From Azadirachta indica (lineage: Eukaryota; Streptophyta; Magnoliopsida; Sapindales; Meliaceae), in assembly GCA_022749755.1 (NCBI GenBank), contig CM040448.1, positions 6,632,481 through 6,696,480 of the forward strand: DNA of 64,000 bases. The letters run 5' to 3'. The position numbers and the translations under genes are program-made. The notes under the pieces were generated by a model that was given only the letters and a program-made list of their open reading frames with translations, did no database searches and was not told the DNA's origin. Positions within the stretch are counted from its first letter, which is position 1, and each line of letters begins with the position of its first letter. Positions 60,552 through 64,000 of the stretch are shown here, in pieces.

Positions 60552-62013
60552 TGTTGTGTGAATCGTGTAGTATGTGCGTGATACTCGCAAGTGCACGGGA
60601 TTGTAACAAGTAGTATAATGAAAAGAGGATCCTGATCCCACGAGAAATGTAACCAATTAAGTACTAAAGATAATTAATTTTGAATTTATTTGAAGAATTG
60701 ATTATCAATTTGAATGGAAAATTAAAATAGACAAAAATCAACTACTTAACAAATTAATTAAAAGATTTAATCAATGGAAAAATCTTAAGCCAATGATTTT
60801 ATCTTATTTAGTCGCATCGACTTCTTCTATTGATGTTATTCTGATTTGGTACCAATATTGCCAGTTAATTATACTATTCTATTTGATAGTGTCTCTCGAG
60901 ATCAATCAAAATTATTATAACCTAAAAATTTACTGTATCTCTATGTAAATTTGATTAAGTGAGAGCACATTACGATTAGTGATAATTTTAATTTAAACTA
61001 CATAAATCATATTAGTGCATCTCTGTCTAACATGCAACTAACGGTATTTATCACCCGGTCTAGATATGATATTCACTTCTCAATTCATATCAATTCACAT
61101 TTTATTCAAATACTGGCCAAATATTTAAAAGCATTAATCATCATGATAAATACTCAATACAAGATATTAAAAAAAAAAACAACATAATATCAGAAAATGG
61201 ATACTTCCAATAGATTAAATTATCACCCTAGAAAATAAATCTAGCCACACATAAATTAGAGTTCAAGATTACTCATAAAAAATTCAACAATCAAATATAT
61301 AATCTTAATCAACATAAATTGTTCAATTCAATATGAAATTAAAAAGGGAGAGACAAAAAACCTAGATGAGAAGAGCTTGAATCCACAAGATTGATGAGAA
61401 TCTCTCAATCTCTTGATGAAATCCTCCTTCTTCTTATTGATTTTTCCTTCTCTCTCTCTAGCCACCTTCTTCCCCTTTTTTCTCTATAGAACTCCCTTTC
61501 TCTCCTTGACTATAGTGACTCCCCATTGAAAAAACAAGAAAACCTAAAAACACCTTAAATTTGGCCACCAATTTGAATCTAAGAGTAAAAAATCGTCAAA
61601 TTTAAATTCAGATGGTGCAAGGGTGCTATTTTTTATGCAAGGGCACTGAGGACATGGCACACCCAGGCCATTGATTCTGCCAACAAAGGCATATCATGCG
61701 ACACATTTCAATTGGACCCCTTTACTTTTAATTATTTTGAATTTGAATCTCTATTTTGATGTTTCTGCATAGTCCTTAATTGCTTACATTTGGTCCCCAA
61801 AAATAAAACTTTGTGATTTCCATGGATGGCTAGTGAACGTGCTTTTATTCTTTGTTTTTATGTCTTTCATGTTAAAACATATCAACACCTATAAAATAAA
61901 AGTAAAATGCTTAAAAAGAAAAATAACTATTTAAAACAAACTAAATAACGCTAAGTATGCTACTTAATGATAAATGATTTATGTATTATCATATAGCAAA
62001 AACTAATATATCA
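60552..62013 (-). repeat. 3' LTR of the Athila-like element
   Basis: About 1.46 kb. Minus-strand start TGATATATTAG (62013) follows a purine-rich tract; the end is ...CACACAACA at 60552. It includes the motif 'gatactcgcaagtgcacggg' (about 60580-60600, plus strand), shared with 55988-57581 and, as its complement, with 707-752. The right portion is shared with 49700-50278. Confidence 0.65.
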
Positions 62014-63850
62014 AATACTTCCAAACTTAGCCTTTGCTTGTTCTCGAGCAAAATAAAAATTAAAAGACTCAACAATACGAATTAACTTCCTTACTTAACA
62101 AATTCATGGCCAATGAGAATGCAACAAAATATAAACTCAATCATTCAAATATCCAAGTATTAACAAGATTTCATTTGCTATGTTTATGCATAGTATGTGA
62201 TAGTCATAAATTGATCATCCTCTATCATCTCATCCTTCACATTATCAGAACATAGCATACATCGAAGTCTAAAACTCTAAATCTTACCAATATGGTCACT
62301 CTCAAATAAGCACACTCGAAATTTAGGTTAACACTCAAAAGTATGTGAAACAAGCATTACGCTTAGATTTTTAATGGAAAAACAAAGCTCACATATAGTT
62401 GAAAGAATATGCTATTTCTGATGTAATGAGGGTGATCTCATGAAAGAAATACTGCCAACTTCATTTTCATGGAAATGGATGCAGACGAATTAAATAATAC
62501 ACAAGATCAACATAGGACTTTTCTTCAAAATTGTAATGAGGCTAGTGAGTGAGATAGTTACAAGAAAAAAAAATGGATAAAAAATAAATCAAAGTTTTGA
62601 GAACTTCAAACATATGTTTTTACCATCCACCTTCAAATTTTGCTTAATAACAAATCTCACCATTGCTCGTTTATTTTCACCTTTTCTTTTTAAAGTACAA
62701 CTCTTTTTTATATTTCACCTTATTTTTTATTTTGATGCGAGCGATTATTGCTTAACTAGGCAAGAGCCTTGGTTATTCAGTAAAATTAAGGCTATGCATT
62801 TCTATCCCCTTTTTCTTTTCTTTTCTTTTCTTCTTCTTTTTTTTTTTATGTGCATTAATTAATACAGCTTTCTTATCACAAGCACACAAATAGCAATAAC
62901 CCTCAAACTTATTTTGAAGCATATATCATTATAGTTTTAAAATAGCTCAAAAGTTCCCACAAAGATATAAACAATATTTTCGGCTATTTGGTTAAGGTAT
63001 TGCCAAATTTATGAAAGAAAAACATATCAACTTGAGGTTCAAAGTGGTTAACTAGGGAATCATGCATAAGGTTGGTTAGAAAGGCTCAAACGGTTTAAAT
63101 AAGGTTTAGAATCTTTTTTTATGTGTTATATAATCAATCTTACATCTAAAACATGAAAAATGAAGCTAAATAGCTAAAACAAAATATAATGAGATCACTA
63201 GAATAAAAAGATAACAAGAATAGATACAAACTAATCATATAATACTCAAAATTAATGCATAAAGGCTCAAAAGCTAAATAAAAAGATAATATGAGTATAC
63301 ATTATCTTGCATATCATATTCTAACTATGTGAATTCATCAAATCAAACTATGATCAATTTTGACATAAAGTGCATATACAATATGACCATAAACAAATGA
63401 AAACCAGTTAGAATAAAGATAAAATGATGATATTTCCTTAACATCTCATTACTTGAAATTGGCCATGGCTAGATCATTTTCGCAAACTTTTCACAAAGCA
63501 AGCAACTCAAAAACAAAAAACAAACATGGAAAAAAAATTGCAAACACAAAAAAATTACCACAAAAATGAAAAAAAGTATCACAAAAATCTACTTCAAGCG
63601 ACTCCACCCCCAAACTTAATTCTAACATTGTCCTCAATGTTCTAAATTAAAGATCATCCAATGAATAGATTAAGTTGGAAGCGAAATAAAATATTAAAAA
63701 TACAAAGAGAAGAAAAAGGAACTGATAGGACCTGATTTGAATAACTCATTCACGCATCGCAAAGATCATCTTCCCCTTCTCAAAAACCTTGGGTTGCCTT
63801 TTGAACAACGCTAAATTTAACGTCTTCAGCCGAACCAAGTTCTTCCTCAA
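62014..63850 (-). other. Non-coding 3' region of the Athila-like element
   Basis: About 1.8 kb between pol stop and 3' LTR. No env-like open frame is visible on the minus strand. The plus-strand frame at 62614-62862 is antisense low-complexity sequence and not taken as a gene. Confidence 0.55.
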
Positions 63851-64000
63851 TCAAATGGGGTCTTTGTGAGGAATTTTTACCTCATTCTTTTCTTTTTCTT
63901 TATAGTAGTACTTCAACCGTTGGCTGTTAACTCGAAAAATATGTCCATTTTTATCTTTCAGTTTAACCACACCAAAGGGGAGTACTTTCTCAATCACGAA
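63851..64000 (-). CDS. C-terminal end of gypsy pol (integrase), partial
   Basis: Reads in frame from the window edge for 49 codons to TGA at 63853-63851. It contains 'VLPFGVVKLKD' and 'FRVNSQRLKYYYKE', matching the end of Athila-like integrase, where a hydrophobic 'P(F/Y)GAVE(I/L)' is followed by 'F(K/R)VNG(Q/H)RLK'. The 5' part lies outside the window. No stop interrupts this piece, so this element may be younger than the others here. Confidence 0.75.
   Translation of the reverse strand, partial: FVIEKVLPFGVVKLKDKNGHIFRVNSQRLKYYYKEKEKNEVKIPHKDPI

Larger units (their letters stand above)
60552..64000 (-). mobile_element. 3' part of an Athila-like Ty3/gypsy element, runs off the right edge
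   Basis: Minus-strand order: end of pol (64000-63851), a long non-coding block (63850-62014), 3' LTR (62013-60552). The non-coding block contains the complement of 'aatgttagaattaagtttgggg' (split; about 63638-63605) and of 'gctaagtttgg' just before the LTR (62028-62018), both usual in the 3' region of Athila/Tat elements. The rest of the element lies beyond the window. Confidence 0.75.

Noticed and set aside
1..64000. tRNA, rRNA or other structured RNA genes
   Set aside because: Looked for typical tRNA box motifs and rRNA blocks while reading; none was convincing. The only tRNA-related sequences are primer binding sites of LTR elements.

Overview
The window looks like nuclear DNA of a flowering plant, almost certainly a eudicot. 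It is strongly AT-rich, has no operons and no bacterial-type gene packing, and is filled with plant transposons: Ty1/copia, Ty3/gypsy (Tat/Athila-like and others), CACTA (TNP2 family), hAT-like and long foldback/MITE elements. The only gene I can support as intact is a three-exon short-chain dehydrogenase/reductase (SDR) on the minus strand at 13078-16106. It resembles the Arabidopsis At3g46170/At3g55290/At3g55310 family (recognised from memory, no search run). I cannot name the species.

Layout. 1-12480: a foldback element split by a decayed minus-strand copia element (707-6068), a second foldback element (6650-7805), an inverted-repeat-bounded element carrying an array of about eight 178-bp units (8292-9851), and a plus-strand gypsy PR-RT-RNase H relic (10380-12480). 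12958-27740: an SDR tandem cluster, all on the minus strand, made of the intact gene and two broken paralogues (18037-19641 and 23872-27592). Foldback elements lie between the copies. An hAT-like insertion is present in intron 1 of both pseudogenes and absent from the intact gene. 27990-33438: a copia element with long LTRs that has part of gag but no pol; its right LTR is cut by a CACTA element. 33439-38640: that CACTA element, with its transposase domains in order but many stops. 38641-41546: a gag-only minus-strand gypsy-like element with two LTRs and a clear primer binding site. 43000-48000: a decayed minus-strand gypsy (gag, RNase H, integrase) interrupted or followed by a solo LTR (48007-49510) of the 27990 family. 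49700-54046: an LTR fragment, short repeats and a possible peptidase relic. 54047-58299: a large probable solo LTR with another LTR nested inside it. 58930-59425: a foldback MITE. 60552-64000: the 3' end of an Athila-like gypsy on the minus strand (end of pol, long 3' untranslated block, 3' LTR) running off the right edge.

How it fits together. The SDR gene has a conserved TATA-type promoter, canonical splice sites, and all the cofactor and catalytic motifs. The pseudogenes record a history of duplication, insertion, deletion and CpG-type decay. The rest is mostly nested transposon debris in which insertion order can be read from target-site duplications and broken LTRs. I did not find a convincing new biological system. 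The most unusual structures are the inverted-repeat-bounded 178-bp tandem array, the datable SDR pseudogene series, and a copia insertion whose left end looks like a gypsy LTR terminus.
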